A stretch of 64,000 nt of DNA, from positions 1 through 64,000 of the forward strand of contig JANNOM010000046.1 in NCBI GenBank assembly GCA_031399065.1, written 5' to 3'. Below, piece after piece: positions 17,105 through 26,473 of the stretch. The notes beneath the pieces were generated by a model. The model did not search any database. It was not told where the DNA came from and was given only the letters and a program-made list of their open reading frames with translations. This DNA is from JADCRZ01 sp031399065. Its GTDB lineage: Bacteria; Bacteroidota; Bacteroidia; Chitinophagales; Chitinophagaceae. The translations under genes and the position numbers were made by a program. Every line of letters starts with the position of its first letter. Positions within the stretch are counted from its first letter, which is position 1.

Positions 17105-18403
17105 TTAACTGTTGGTAGGTATTTTTATTTTATACCCCGAATAACCATAATAGGCCACTACTGCAAAACATAAAAGCGGCACTATATAACCATATTGAAT
17201 GTTGTTGGTACTATCGGAAATATATCCCAGTAGGGGTGGCAAAACGGCTCCCCCTACTATAGACATGATAATGAGGCTGGAAGCCGACTTGGTATCGGGG
17301 CCCAGGTCCTTAATACCTAATGCAAAGATGGTAGGAAACATGATGGACATAAAAAACGAGATGCCTATTACTGCGTATAAGGTAACGATTCCATGCCCGA
17401 AAATGGTAACCAGCGACAGGGCCATACATAGAACCGAATAAATGGTCAGCAGCCTGGGTGGCGCAATGAACTTCATAAGAAAAGTACCCGCGAATCTCCC
17501 GATCATGAACGCGAGCCCGGCTGCACCTGAATAATATGAGGCATCTTTTTCAGTTATATTCGCCGCCTCAGTGGCAAAGAGGATCAGAAAGCTCAATACA
17601 CATACCTGGGCACCAACATAAAAGAACTGGGCAACCACCGCCCATGTTAAATGCCGGTGCCTGAACGCATGAAGAAACCCTTCTTTCTCCTGTTCGTCTT
17701 TTTCTTTTTTATCGGGCAGCCTGGTGAAATAAAAAATAGCTGCTGCCATCATTATGGCACAACCTAATAGGATATAAGGCATTTTTACGGTGGATGTTTC
17801 GGACAGCAGGTAGGCGTTTCTTGCCTGTTCGCTCATGCCGTTTAGTTCCGATTCCTGCACCGGGTTTTCGGCCAGTATAAACTGGCCTCCTGCAATGGGT
17901 GCCAGAAAAGCCGCCAGCCCGTTAAAGGATTGGGCAAAATTAAGCCGCTGCGTAGAACTCTGTGCAGAACCCAAAATAGTAACATAAGGATTAGCCGCTG
18001 TTTCAAGAATAGTTAGACCGCAGGCTACAATAAATAATGCGCCCAGGAAAAAAGCATATTGCATAGTATTGGCTGCGGGAACAAACAGGAAACAGCCTGT
18101 TGCAAACAAGAGCAAACCAACCAGAATACCCGTTTTATAACCATATTTTTTCATGATCAGCCCGGCAGGTATAGCCATAGCGAAATAAGCAATAAATACT
18201 GCGGAGTCTACCAATGATGCCTGAACGGTGCTTAGGCTAAACGCTCTTCTTAAATGCGGGATCAAAATAGGATCGAGATTATGAACAAATCCCCAGAAGA
18301 AGAAAAGGCTGGTAACCATTATAAAGGGAAAGAGATACGATCCGCCGGGTTTTCCGGGGGAAGGTGTTTCATCTCTGGAAACTGTTTGTGCGGGCAATGC
18401 CAT
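17105..18403 (-). CDS. FucP-type sugar:H+ symporter (major facilitator superfamily)
   Basis: The 432-residue permease has about 12 membrane segments and FucP marks, among them SLFFFWGFVHNLDPILIPHL in helix 1, MKKYGYKTG between helices 2 and 3, and ILETAANPYVTILG followed by RLNFAQSFNGLAAF. This branch imports L-fucose, or in relatives glucose/galactose or other hexoses, with protons. No sugar-catabolic operon (isomerase, kinase, aldolase) is adjacent; only the mutarotase accompanies it. The start ATG at 18403 gives a short hydrophilic cytosolic leader. Confidence 0.9.
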   Translation of the reverse strand: MALPAQTVSRDETPSPGKPGGSYLFPFIMVTSLFFFWGFVHNLDPILIPHLRRAFSLSTVQASLVDSAVFIAYFAMAIPAGLIMKKYGYKTGILVGLLLFATGCFLFVPAANTMQYAFFLGALFIVACGLTILETAANPYVTILGSAQSSTQRLNFAQSFNGLAAFLAPIAGGQFILAENPVQESELNGMSEQARNAYLLSETSTVKMPYILLGCAIMMAAAIFYFTRLPDKKEKDEQEKEGFLHAFRHRHLTWAVVAQFFYVGAQVCVLSFLILFATEAANITEKDASYYSGAAGLAFMIGRFAGTFLMKFIAPPRLLTIYSVLCMALSLVTIFGHGIVTLYAVIGISFFMSIMFPTIFALGIKDLGPDTKSASSLIIMSIVGGAVLPPLLGYISDSTNNIQYGYIVPLLCFAVVAYYGYSGYKIKIPTNS

Positions 18404-18515
18404 TCGCTAGTTGTTTAATTATGATCGTCAATTATACGTTTTTATTTCTAAACCCGGAATCTTTGCAACTAATTTTTGCCAGGCCGGTTTAGGTATAATA
18501 AAAATGAGTCGTTGA

Positions 18516-19259
18516 TTACCTGGTTAACCATTGCTCTTTTTTGAGCTGTTTAAATGGGATGTCCATAACGGGGTAGTTCTTCCATCCGGCATAATCAAAA
18601 TGCCACCATTCATCGGGGTAAATCATAAAACCATGTTTAAGCATTAGCTGCTGTAGAAGTTCCCGATTTTTTATAATACTATCCGGTAGATCCGGGAATG
18701 CGGCATGTGCCTGTTTGGTAAAACTGTCGTAACTCGTAGGCATGGGCAGCTCTTTGCCTGTACGCAGATCTACAAGCGTAAGATCGACTGCACAGCCGCG
18801 GTTATGACGGGAGCCCCGGTAAGGAGAAGCGACAAAAACGGAGTCAAGAAATTTTTCGTAAAAAGCAACCGTCACATGATAGGGCCGGTAACCGTCAAAA
18901 ATTTTTAAGCCATAACCCATTGGTTTCAACTCCTCCTGTATAGCTTTCAGCGAACGGGCCGCGGGCAGGCGCAGGTAAGCGGCGGCAAATTTGTATACCG
19001 GCTTTTTCATTAGGTTATCATGCGTGGCATAGCGGATATCGAGTTGTAGTCCAGGTATAAATATGTTTAAATCCACCAGTTGCTGAAGAGAATCCTGTAT
19101 TACCTGCTGCCGGTATTCTTTTATAGAAGACACGGTGCGCAGTCCATATTTACTTTTGTAATCCCGCTGAGCGGCAACTTGTGCCAGCGGGCTGGTTAGT
19201 GTGAGCAACAAAAAACAAAAAAGATATACTTTTTTTCTGCTGTAACGAGGAATCTTCAT
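18516..19259 (-). CDS. VanX-type D-Ala-D-Ala dipeptidase (M15 family)
   Basis: The 247-residue protein has a signal peptide ending at a QVAAQ-like site, then the M15D zinc-peptidase domain. Zinc ligands and catalytic residues are visible in SRHNRGCAVDLTL (His and Asp) and EWWHFDY (Glu and His). DGYRPYHVTVAFY is also typical of the family. Such enzymes split D-Ala-D-Ala; outside resistance clusters they probably serve in peptidoglycan recycling in the envelope. No vanHA genes are nearby, so vancomycin resistance is not implied. Confidence 0.92.
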   Translation of the reverse strand: MKIPRYSRKKVYLFCFLLLTLTSPLAQVAAQRDYKSKYGLRTVSSIKEYRQQVIQDSLQQLVDLNIFIPGLQLDIRYATHDNLMKKPVYKFAAAYLRLPAARSLKAIQEELKPMGYGLKIFDGYRPYHVTVAFYEKFLDSVFVASPYRGSRHNRGCAVDLTLVDLRTGKELPMPTSYDSFTKQAHAAFPDLPDSIIKNRELLQQLMLKHGFMIYPDEWWHFDYAGWKNYPVMDIPFKQLKKEQWLTR

Positions 19260-19304
19260 ACCCGCCGTTTTGGCTATGAAGATAGCTAACGGGAAGTGAT
19301 TCCG

Positions 19305-19886
19305 TTAAAGATTTATTGTGACGCCCACGCTATTGCCCGTTACCCGGATATTATTTAGAACTGGGAGCAGGGCTTTGCCATGCCGGTTATGCAGCAGGTA
19401 CATGATGCCATCGAACACCAATAATGCACTTCCCTGCATCAGCAGGCTTTTACCATACCCTTTATACTTTTCGGGATTAGCATTACTGTTACCCTTTTCT
19501 ATCAGGTAGAAACCTCCTGCCAGGTAGGCTACATCGAACCCCGCATTAAAAAGAAATATTTTTTCCACAGAAGACTGTTCTTTAAAAGTAGCGGCAAAAG
19601 AGCTTGTATTCGTTTTCCGGTTAAGGCTCAGCAAAGCAACCCCGGACAGTGCAAGGTTGACCGAACCAAAAATGGTATTCATACGGTGAAAGTACTTTGT
19701 TTCTCCGTTAGTGGAAGACTGAGCGACGGCCCCTGTTATCACATTGGCACCAGCCCAGGAGGCCAGTACCAGCATTCCCTTCCGGTTAATGGACAGTCTT
19801 TCCTTATTAAAACGGTCAATATCAGGCTGGCAAAAGCCTGCAGTACCTGTTAACAGGCAGATCGACCATAACGCAATTTTTTTCAT
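19305..19886 (-). CDS. Conserved Bacteroidota membrane protein, function unknown
   Basis: The 193-residue protein has an export signal (MKKIALWSICLLTGTAGFCQ), then about four hydrophobic stretches including MLVLASWAGANVITGAV and NLALSGVALLSL. Short motifs FHRMNTIFGSVNLALSG and FNAGFDVAYLAGGFYLIE look conserved. I recall this as a DUF6992-like family, without certainty. No operon partner is evident; it is 45 bases from the VanX-type gene on the same strand. Confidence 0.75.
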   Translation of the reverse strand: MKKIALWSICLLTGTAGFCQPDIDRFNKERLSINRKGMLVLASWAGANVITGAVAQSSTNGETKYFHRMNTIFGSVNLALSGVALLSLNRKTNTSSFAATFKEQSSVEKIFLFNAGFDVAYLAGGFYLIEKGNSNANPEKYKGYGKSLLMQGSALLVFDGIMYLLHNRHGKALLPVLNNIRVTGNSVGVTINL

Positions 19887-20014
19887 AACTCAAGGTACGG
19901 AAAAGCCCATCCGGCGGTTTAAATAACGGTAATAAATATGGAGGTCCACTTTAACCAGCCTTTAACAAACTTTAGGTAGCGTACAGCATCCAATCTGTAT
20001 AAAACAATAATAAA

Positions 20015-20380
20015 ATGAAAAAGCTCTATTTACTACTAACAATCAGTGTTTTAATGCTGGCCGGTTGTACCAAAGAAGTAATAGTTCCGGTAGAAGGAGA
20101 TGCCTATCAATGGATGCGCACGCACGAAAAGGGAACAGTTGCCTATGTCGATTATTATACGGGTAATTACATCGTTCAAACATCCAGGGGTTATGCAGTA
20201 GTAGAACCGTGGGCCGGCATTACCCCCCGCGAGTACGACATCGAATATGCCAATTTCAGTAACAGGGGTATCCAGTCGGCTTATAACTATAGCGGCGACT
20301 ATTTTACCCGGATCAATGTGGTAGATTCATGGCTTAGCTGGTCGCAGGCCCTTTACTTAATCGATGACCTCAGTTACTAA
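20015..20380 (+). CDS. Small predicted lipoprotein
   Basis: The 121-residue product has a lipoprotein signal peptide with lipobox LAGC (cysteine 18), then a short acidic and aromatic-rich domain ending WLSWSQALYLIDDLSY. No known domain is recognised. Many Tyr and Trp residues suggest a small beta-rich envelope protein. It is transcribed alone, convergent with the amidohydrolase gene 9 bases away. Confidence 0.72.
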   Translation: MKKLYLLLTISVLMLAGCTKEVIVPVEGDAYQWMRTHEKGTVAYVDYYTGNYIVQTSRGYAVVEPWAGITPREYDIEYANFSNRGIQSAYNYSGDYFTRINVVDSWLSWSQALYLIDDLSY

Positions 20381-20389
20381 CGTATCTAT

Positions 20390-21697
20390 TTACCCCGGTT
20401 TTTTACCGTTCATATAATCCAGTGCCAGGTTACACAATGCTTTCACTCCAAGTGTGAGCCCGCTTTCATCGATAAAAAAATCCGGTGTATGATGCGATGG
20501 TGCTTTTAACGGGTCAGCTCCTTTGGGCATACCTCCGAGAAAGAAGAAAAGTCCGGGCACTTTCTCTGTATAAAAGCTAAAATCCTCCGCACCCGGAACA
20601 GGCGGTTTCAGCGCCACGTTTTCCGCTCCTGCACTCGCTTGCAGCGAAGGCAGCATCCGGGCGGTGAGTGCTGAATCGTTAAATGTAACAGGATAATGAT
20701 TGCTGTAAGGTATCTTCACTTCGGCGGTGGCTCCCCCTGCCTCCGCCGTTTTTTCGGCTATCTGTTTTACTCTTTTAATAAGAAGTGCTTCATCCCGCTG
20801 GCTCATGGCCCTCAATGTACCGAGCATCTCCACCGATTCAGGAATAATGTTGGAGCGATTGCCGCCTTTAATGGCACCGATAGTAACCACTGCAGGATTT
20901 TCTGTAACATTCACATTGCGGCTTACCACGGTCTGCAGACCTGTAATGATTTGCGCCGCTATCACTACAGGATCTACACTGCTCCAGGGGTAGGCTCCGT
21001 GGGCCGACTGACCCTTTACAATGATTTGCATATCGTTTACCGCTGCCATAGTGCCGCCGGGCCGGTAGGTTATTTTACCCGTTTCCGTTTGCGAATTGAT
21101 GTGCAGTCCGAATATTACATCCACCGATGGGTTTGTCAATACACCCTGAGCCACCATTTCCTGTGCTCCGCCTTTTTCGCCAGGCGAAACGCCTTCTTCC
21201 GCAGGTTGAAAGATAAACTTAACAGTGCCCTTCAGGTCGTTTTTCATCGAGGAAAGTATGTTGGCCACCGCCATCAGTATGGCTACATGCGTATCGTGCC
21301 CGCAGGCATGCATAACACCCGTTTCCTGTCCGTTATACGTCGTTCTTACTTTGGAAGCAAAGGGTACGGAAGTACGTTCAGTAACGGGCAATCCGTCCAT
21401 ATCGGCGCGCAGCGCCACTACCGGTCCGGGCCTGCCTCCTTTCAAAATACCTACCACCCCTGTAGTGGCAACGCCAGTTTTTACTTCTATGCCCAGCGAT
21501 TCCAGATATTTTGCCACAACGCCGGCTGTGCGCAGTTCATAATTGCCCAGTTCAGGATTCTGATGAAAATCTCTTCGCCAGGTAATTAACTGCTGTTCCA
21601 GTGCGGCTGCTTTCTGGCTCACCATTTTGTTCTGGCCCGACTGGCCGCTGGCCAGAAAAGGGGTTAATGTTAAAAGAAAGACGAGCGTCCTGTACAT
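20390..21697 (-). CDS. Exported M20-family amidohydrolase (amino-acylase/hippurate hydrolase type)
   Basis: This 435-residue metallopeptidase-like enzyme has a signal peptide (MYRTLVFLLTLTPFLASGQ). Zinc-binding residues lie in MHACGHDTHVAI, FQPAEEG and near the C-terminus in PGAEDFSFYTEKVPG. The layout matches hydrolases of N-acyl amino acids, such as hippurate or indole-acetyl amino acids. Most family members are cytosolic; the leader places this one in the periplasm or outside. The exact acyl substrate cannot be told from sequence. It has no operon partner. Confidence 0.92.
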   Translation of the reverse strand: MYRTLVFLLTLTPFLASGQSGQNKMVSQKAAALEQQLITWRRDFHQNPELGNYELRTAGVVAKYLESLGIEVKTGVATTGVVGILKGGRPGPVVALRADMDGLPVTERTSVPFASKVRTTYNGQETGVMHACGHDTHVAILMAVANILSSMKNDLKGTVKFIFQPAEEGVSPGEKGGAQEMVAQGVLTNPSVDVIFGLHINSQTETGKITYRPGGTMAAVNDMQIIVKGQSAHGAYPWSSVDPVVIAAQIITGLQTVVSRNVNVTENPAVVTIGAIKGGNRSNIIPESVEMLGTLRAMSQRDEALLIKRVKQIAEKTAEAGGATAEVKIPYSNHYPVTFNDSALTARMLPSLQASAGAENVALKPPVPGAEDFSFYTEKVPGLFFFLGGMPKGADPLKAPSHHTPDFFIDESGLTLGVKALCNLALDYMNGKKPG

Positions 21698-21967
21698 AAG
21701 CGGAAAGTATTTATTGGTATAAATATAATGATGTTTTACCGCCTCATGTGATAAACGCTACAGGAAAAATCGATTTATAAAAATTATTGACGAGGTTGAT
21801 AAAAAAGGAAATTCTATAAAACCTACAGCGCAACTTTTGCTATGGGGCTGTGCAATAGCGAAACATCAGAGCACGCGTAAAAAGTTCTTAACACATGTGG
21901 AAATCCAATAAGGGTATATTTATCGTATACTTATTACCTTTACCACATAAAATAAAATCCCTGTTCT

Positions 21968-22372
21968 ATGACAGACTCCGCAAATATAATCCCCATAAAA
22001 GTTGCCATTGCAGACGATCACGCGCGCTACCGGGGTGGAATAAAAGACGTACTTTCCTCACATTCAGATATTAATTTAATGGTAGAGGCAGAGAATGGAC
22101 GCGATCTACTGGAAAGAATAGGGATCGAGATGCCGGACGTGATATTACTGGACATACAGATGCCTATCATGGATGGTATAGCCACACTTCCCCTGATACG
22201 AAAAAGATATCCCCAGATAAAAGTGATCATGCTCTCCATGCACAATGATCCAGGCATGACGCGTCACCTCATGGAAAGAGGCGCGGATGCTTATCTTACG
22301 AAAAATGCCGAAGTAAGCATCATTTATGAAACCATTTACGCCTGCCATCATCAGCAGCGTTTTACCGCCTAA
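21968..22372 (+). CDS. Stand-alone NarL-type receiver without DNA-binding domain
   Basis: The 134-residue protein is one receiver domain with an acidic pocket (VAIADDHARYRGGI), phospho-acceptor Asp in VILLDIQMPIMDG, and conserved Lys in AYLTKNAE. It resembles the N-terminal half of NarL/FixJ regulators, but the reading frame stops about 10 residues after the last receiver helix. The ~98 bases that follow encode no LuxR-type helix-turn-helix. It may act as a phosphate sink or by protein contact. No kinase is adjacent. The DUF6134-like gene follows in the same direction. Confidence 0.9.
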   Translation: MTDSANIIPIKVAIADDHARYRGGIKDVLSSHSDINLMVEAENGRDLLERIGIEMPDVILLDIQMPIMDGIATLPLIRKRYPQIKVIMLSMHNDPGMTRHLMERGADAYLTKNAEVSIIYETIYACHHQQRFTA

Positions 22373-22470
22373 AGCGGTCATCTGTCTGGCCCGACGCTTT
22401 TTTACTAGTAGATATACTATTTATTCCTGAAGAAAATAAGGGTAACTTTAATGATAGTTGTATTAGTAGT

Positions 22471-23076
22471 ATGCTATCGTTCCACTTAAAGAAAATATTA
22501 TCCTTATTCATAATACTTTTTACCCTCAATTGTGCACTGGTGGCGCAAGAGCAGCGCATCCAGTACCATGTTTTTCACAATGGTAACAGGGTGGGATTGG
22601 TAAATCTTTACCAGAAGCGGTCTGGAGAAGCATTGTTTCTGAAGATGATCAGTGATATAAAAGTAAAAATGCTTCTTGATATCAGTGTATTGATTACCGA
22701 AGAATCGCATTTTTTACAGGGGAAGCTCCAGTATTCCAGGCTACACCGGTCGGTAAACGGGAAAGATAAGGCCAAACGTCAGACAAGTGCCGTTGGCAAT
22801 GCTTATCATACCCTGGCAGATGGAAAAAAAGGTATCATTAATCAGTCCGCCATCGACTACAATCTTATACAGCTTTACTGCTTTGAACCGATAAATAAAA
22901 GCCGGGTTTACTCTGATAATTTTCAACGCTTCTTACCCATCAAGGTAACGGGGAAAAACGTTTACCGGATAGATCTGCCCGACGGAAACTACAATGAATT
23001 TACTTATAAGAGCGGTCTATGCACGGATGTTTCCATTCATTCAGCCCTTTACACCATCCATCTTAAACGTGCATAA
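22471..23076 (+). CDS. Exported DUF6134-like protein
   Basis: The 201-residue protein has a signal peptide ending near ALVAQ, then a domain beginning IQYHVFHNGNRVGLVNLYQ that is rich in beta strands. I recall this pattern as DUF6134, a Bacteroidota family without known function. No catalytic motif is visible. It is 98 bases downstream of the receiver gene, so a shared transcript is possible, and its stop is 8 bases from that of the convergent MscS gene. Confidence 0.78.
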   Translation: MLSFHLKKILSLFIILFTLNCALVAQEQRIQYHVFHNGNRVGLVNLYQKRSGEALFLKMISDIKVKMLLDISVLITEESHFLQGKLQYSRLHRSVNGKDKAKRQTSAVGNAYHTLADGKKGIINQSAIDYNLIQLYCFEPINKSRVYSDNFQRFLPIKVTGKNVYRIDLPDGNYNEFTYKSGLCTDVSIHSALYTIHLKRA

Positions 23077-23084
23077 TACGGGGT

Positions 23085-25430
23085 TTACAATATATTCACT
23101 CCTTTCTCTTCCAGAAAGTGTTCCACCTTATCGCATAACTGGTTACGGATATTTTCCGATTTTGCTACATCGTTACACCAAAAGAATATTTTTATTTCAG
23201 CTGAAGTGGTATTGCCCGATTGTAAAAATATTTCAGCTTCCTTGCCGGGGGGCTTCAAGGGGATGGCATCAACCAATTCCTGGATGCCGGCCCTTTTCTC
23301 CGCCCCGTTAAAAGGCTTTTCTATTTTGAAAGAACAGTTCAACCGGATATTATTATTGCTCAGCGTCCAGTTAACGATATTATGCGAGAGTACGTCACCA
23401 TTAGGAATAATAACTTCTGCCCCGTCCGGAGTAAGTAATGTACTGGATCGTACACCTATTTCTTTTACCCTTCCTTTTTTATCCCCTATTTCCACCACAT
23501 CCCCGATCCGCAGGGGCCTGTCGAATATGAGGATGATACCCGACACAAAATTGTTTACGATACCTTGAAGCCCCAGCCCGATCCCCACGCTTAACGCACC
23601 CAATATCACGGTTATTTTATCGATAGCCAGCCCGGATGCCGCAACGGCTATCAGAAAGCCGGCGGTTAAAAGAATGAGCCGTGTAATCAGCAGGCGCGAT
23701 CGCTGGCTCTTATTATCAAAAGCAGCTTCGTCGCCTGTGTCTCCAAAAAAATATGCAATATACTTCTGAAGAAAATTAGCTGCCCATATTATACCCAGGA
23801 AAAGTATAAGGCCGCTGAGCGTAAATGAGAAATTACCGATACTTCGCACAGCGGTGAGAAACCCGATGATATAATCAGATAACGTAGTATATACATTAAG
23901 GCTGGTGGTAAAAACAACCAGCCATATTATGATGGCGAGTAATGTTACAAATTGTTTAATTCCTTTTCGTATATTATCTGAATCGAAGTATGGCGGATAG
24001 CCTCTTCTTATACGGCTGCTTTGTATCTGTAAGATGGATGCTTCGGTAACGGATTGGATAAAAAGAATCAGTGCCGCCGTTTGTACAAAGGCATAATTAG
24101 CCGTTGCGCCAAATAATTGCATAAACGTAACACGGCCCGACAAGTTGCAGATAATCGCCAGGAAATTAAACAATACATAGATCCAAACAGCCGCACCCAT
24201 AACCCTGTATTCCTGGTATTTTGATCTAAACCTGGCGATGGTAAACAGTCCCAGGAGAAATGCAGCGCTGTTGATTAGCATCGTCCAGTAACGCTGCAGG
24301 TAAAAAGGCAGTCCCAGTAACCGGCTAAAAGAAAGCAGTAGAAAAAGAATTACGAAGCAGGCCCATAAGTAAAAAATCTTTCTGTCAAGCCTTGCCCAAA
24401 AGAAAACAGTAAGCGTTAGCATAAGTGCCAGGCCAATAGATTCTACATATATCGCCGGTGCATTCAGGTCGAACAGTGGTGCCAGGCAAAGCATAAATAC
24501 CAGTGCGGCTGTTACCGGCAAAGGATGGATATACTTAAAATGAAATGAATCCAGCGCACTCATCATCTGCCGGGTTTTCATGCTCCTGAAATTAAACGCT
24601 ATCCAAAAAAAGAAAACAAGCCCGATAAAAATCAGCAGGTACCGCTGCCCCCTGGTATTGGAAAAATAATAGGAAGCGATATCACTTTCTGCAGCAATGG
24701 ATCTTTTAAAGCCGCCTGCCAAAGCAGGCCTCCTTCTGGTGGACGAAGACTCCCACAAGTATCGTCTTTCTTTGGTGAACGCTTTGGTACTCACTGCTTT
24801 TAATTGTGCGTCCGCTTCATATTGCAGCTCTTCGATGTTGATAGCATGTGATGATGCCTGCGCCTTCAGGTGCACGATTACTGCCGTAGTAGCTTTAATA
24901 ACGCTATCCGCCAGTTTCCATTTAACTTTCAACTGCTGCAACTGGGGCTTATAGGTGGCCCTGAGTAAAGAATCCCTGAAAACCGAACGCATCACAGTAT
25001 CCTTCCTCAGGTAACGGATATCTTTTTTTACAGTATCCAGTTTATTTTCGTATTTATCCAGTTCTTTATAATAATAGCGGGTATTATCTCCGAGCCGCTC
25101 CAGCAAAACAGCGAACATGTGGAGGTTGCGCAGGTTCAGGGTGCGGTCACCTGAAGTCAGCCGTTCCCGGATAATAGATATGGCTGCATCGTCTTCTCCC
25201 ATTTTCTGGGTTATGATATTAATCCTGCCGAAAGAGGCCGTTACCAGGGGAGCCCTGTTAAAGGCATCAAATGCCTTGTCGAGGGAACCGAGGTAATCGC
25301 TGCGGGTAAGAGCGTTATTTTCCGAAAACAGGGAAGAGTCAAACGAACGGCGCGGTTGCCTTACCGAATCCTGGGCGGTTAATACAGAAGCGCAAAGAAG
25401 GCAGGTAATAAGCAGCAAAAAAGGTCTCAT
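23085..25430 (-). CDS. Large MscS-family mechanosensitive channel
   Basis: This 781-residue protein has a signal peptide, a long periplasmic helical region (about residues 25-240, with coiled-coil-like Lys/Leu-rich stretches), then many membrane segments. The MscS core follows: pore helix region ALSVGIGLGLQGIVNNFVSG and the beta domain with FDRPLRIGDVVEIGDKKGRV and STLLTPDGAEVIIPNGD. It is close in layout to the large MscK/YbdG-type channels that release solutes on hypo-osmotic shock. It is probably a single-gene unit. Confidence 0.93.
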   Translation of the reverse strand: MRPFLLLITCLLCASVLTAQDSVRQPRRSFDSSLFSENNALTRSDYLGSLDKAFDAFNRAPLVTASFGRINIITQKMGEDDAAISIIRERLTSGDRTLNLRNLHMFAVLLERLGDNTRYYYKELDKYENKLDTVKKDIRYLRKDTVMRSVFRDSLLRATYKPQLQQLKVKWKLADSVIKATTAVIVHLKAQASSHAINIEELQYEADAQLKAVSTKAFTKERRYLWESSSTRRRPALAGGFKRSIAAESDIASYYFSNTRGQRYLLIFIGLVFFFWIAFNFRSMKTRQMMSALDSFHFKYIHPLPVTAALVFMLCLAPLFDLNAPAIYVESIGLALMLTLTVFFWARLDRKIFYLWACFVILFLLLSFSRLLGLPFYLQRYWTMLINSAAFLLGLFTIARFRSKYQEYRVMGAAVWIYVLFNFLAIICNLSGRVTFMQLFGATANYAFVQTAALILFIQSVTEASILQIQSSRIRRGYPPYFDSDNIRKGIKQFVTLLAIIIWLVVFTTSLNVYTTLSDYIIGFLTAVRSIGNFSFTLSGLILFLGIIWAANFLQKYIAYFFGDTGDEAAFDNKSQRSRLLITRLILLTAGFLIAVAASGLAIDKITVILGALSVGIGLGLQGIVNNFVSGIILIFDRPLRIGDVVEIGDKKGRVKEIGVRSSTLLTPDGAEVIIPNGDVLSHNIVNWTLSNNNIRLNCSFKIEKPFNGAEKRAGIQELVDAIPLKPPGKEAEIFLQSGNTTSAEIKIFFWCNDVAKSENIRNQLCDKVEHFLEEKGVNIL

Positions 25431-25636
25431 ATTTCTTTAATGATATTGGAAAATAAAAGAAATATAGCGAAAAAAATTAAAATGGAGAATACAGGTATTA
25501 AAACGGTGGTGAACTATGTGATTACAATGGACGCTCGCTTTTGACGTATTAGCTGCTTAAGACAGATACTTTTTACTGGCAAGGAAGAAAACATAGTCAA
25601 AGCTATCTCAATAGAGTATAAACGAAGGAATATTTG

Positions 25637-26002
25637 TCAGATGATTTCCGCTATCTTTTTTAGCAGTATATACATATCAAATGGTTTTTCTATAAATGCG
25701 TCGGCCCCGGCTTCCCTGGCCAGTTGATCAATATCGCCACTTGCGGAAAGAATAAATACCGAGATATGATTTGTCTGAATATTGTTTTTAAGGTTTTTAC
25801 ATATAGCCAATCCATCCGAGTCCACCATCCACCTGTCCAGCAGCAGCACGTCCGGCATATGTTTCTTTACATCCTCAAGCGTATGCTGATTACCGGTTTT
25901 AATAACGCGGTATCCTTCCTGGCTGATCATGCATTGAAGTACTTCAACAATATCAGGATCGTCATCCGCTATCATTACTAACTTTTCACTTTTTCGCGAC
26001 AT
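25637..26002 (-). CDS. Stand-alone response regulator receiver
   Basis: The 121-residue protein is a single CheY-like receiver: acidic pocket MIADDDPDIVE, phospho-acceptor Asp in VLLLDRWMVDSDG, and conserved Lys in FIEKPFDMY. There is no output domain. It begins 634 bases before the FecR gene, in the opposite direction, and no kinase is adjacent. Likely roles are phosphorelay or protein-protein regulation. Confidence 0.9.
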   Translation of the reverse strand: MSRKSEKLVMIADDDPDIVEVLQCMISQEGYRVIKTGNQHTLEDVKKHMPDVLLLDRWMVDSDGLAICKNLKNNIQTNHISVFILSASGDIDQLAREAGADAFIEKPFDMYILLKKIAEII

Positions 26003-26473
26003 GATTGGTTAAGATATATTGTACTAACAGTGATAATCAGGTTAAGTGCTGAAAAGATCATACCATCGCAATATGTTAGTTCATTGGGGAAATACAAGGT
26101 TGGGATGCCTCATTTAGTACCATACGTATAGCTGGTTAAAACACAAGAGGGGTCCTGTAGAAACAAGTCCCCGTAAGCTCGTGAGAGCCTAACCTTAGTT
26201 TATAATAACTGAAGCAACAATCGCTATTTGATTTTAAAGGGGGGATAAACGTATGATTCACAAACCTACATCATCTTCCGGTAAAAAAAACAGAGCCTGT
26301 ACGAAGTTGTAAAATATCAATTTCCGTCTAAATAATACCATGTTTTAGTAATAGACCACTTTCAGGTTGTCAATAGTTACCTTTTATAAAAATTAAATAT
26401 TTTTTCTCCTTATAATACCGGCTCATCTCCCAGGTGTATATACTAACAACACGATAACCGATAAAGCTGGAAT
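26003..26473. other. 471-bp gap before the FecR gene, no convincing coding sequence
   Basis: The gap separates a divergently oriented receiver gene from the FecR gene. It should contain promoters in both directions. No sigma-factor remnant or other reading frame was recognised. Two neighbouring hairpins stand out at 26149-26191. A TATAAT-like string near 26411-26416 could be part of a promoter but lacks a convincing upstream element. Confidence 0.6.
26149..26191. other. Two adjacent imperfect hairpins, candidate structured RNA or operator
   Basis: Hairpin A (26149-26172) pairs GGGG with CCCC, then C-G and a TGT/ACA step around an AGAA loop, with two mismatches. Hairpin B (26174-26191) pairs GCTC with GAGC around a GTGA loop and extends by a TA/TA step across one mismatch. 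They are one base apart and about 280 bases upstream of the FecR start. No known riboswitch was recognised. Structure was judged by eye only. Confidence 0.3.

Noticed and set aside
18516..19259. Vancomycin resistance gene
   Set aside because: The VanX-type dipeptidase motif is present, but no vanH or vanA-type ligase is adjacent and it has a signal peptide, so it looks like a peptidoglycan-recycling enzyme.
20696..21589. A 297-codon plus-strand frame antisense to the amidohydrolase gene
   Set aside because: It lies wholly inside a well-supported M20 gene. The protein is rich in Cys, His, Tyr and Arg in a way typical of antisense reading.
25480..25560. A 20-codon frame beginning ATGGAGAATACAGG in the MscS-receiver gap
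   Set aside because: Too short, with no conserved feature or neighbour to support it.
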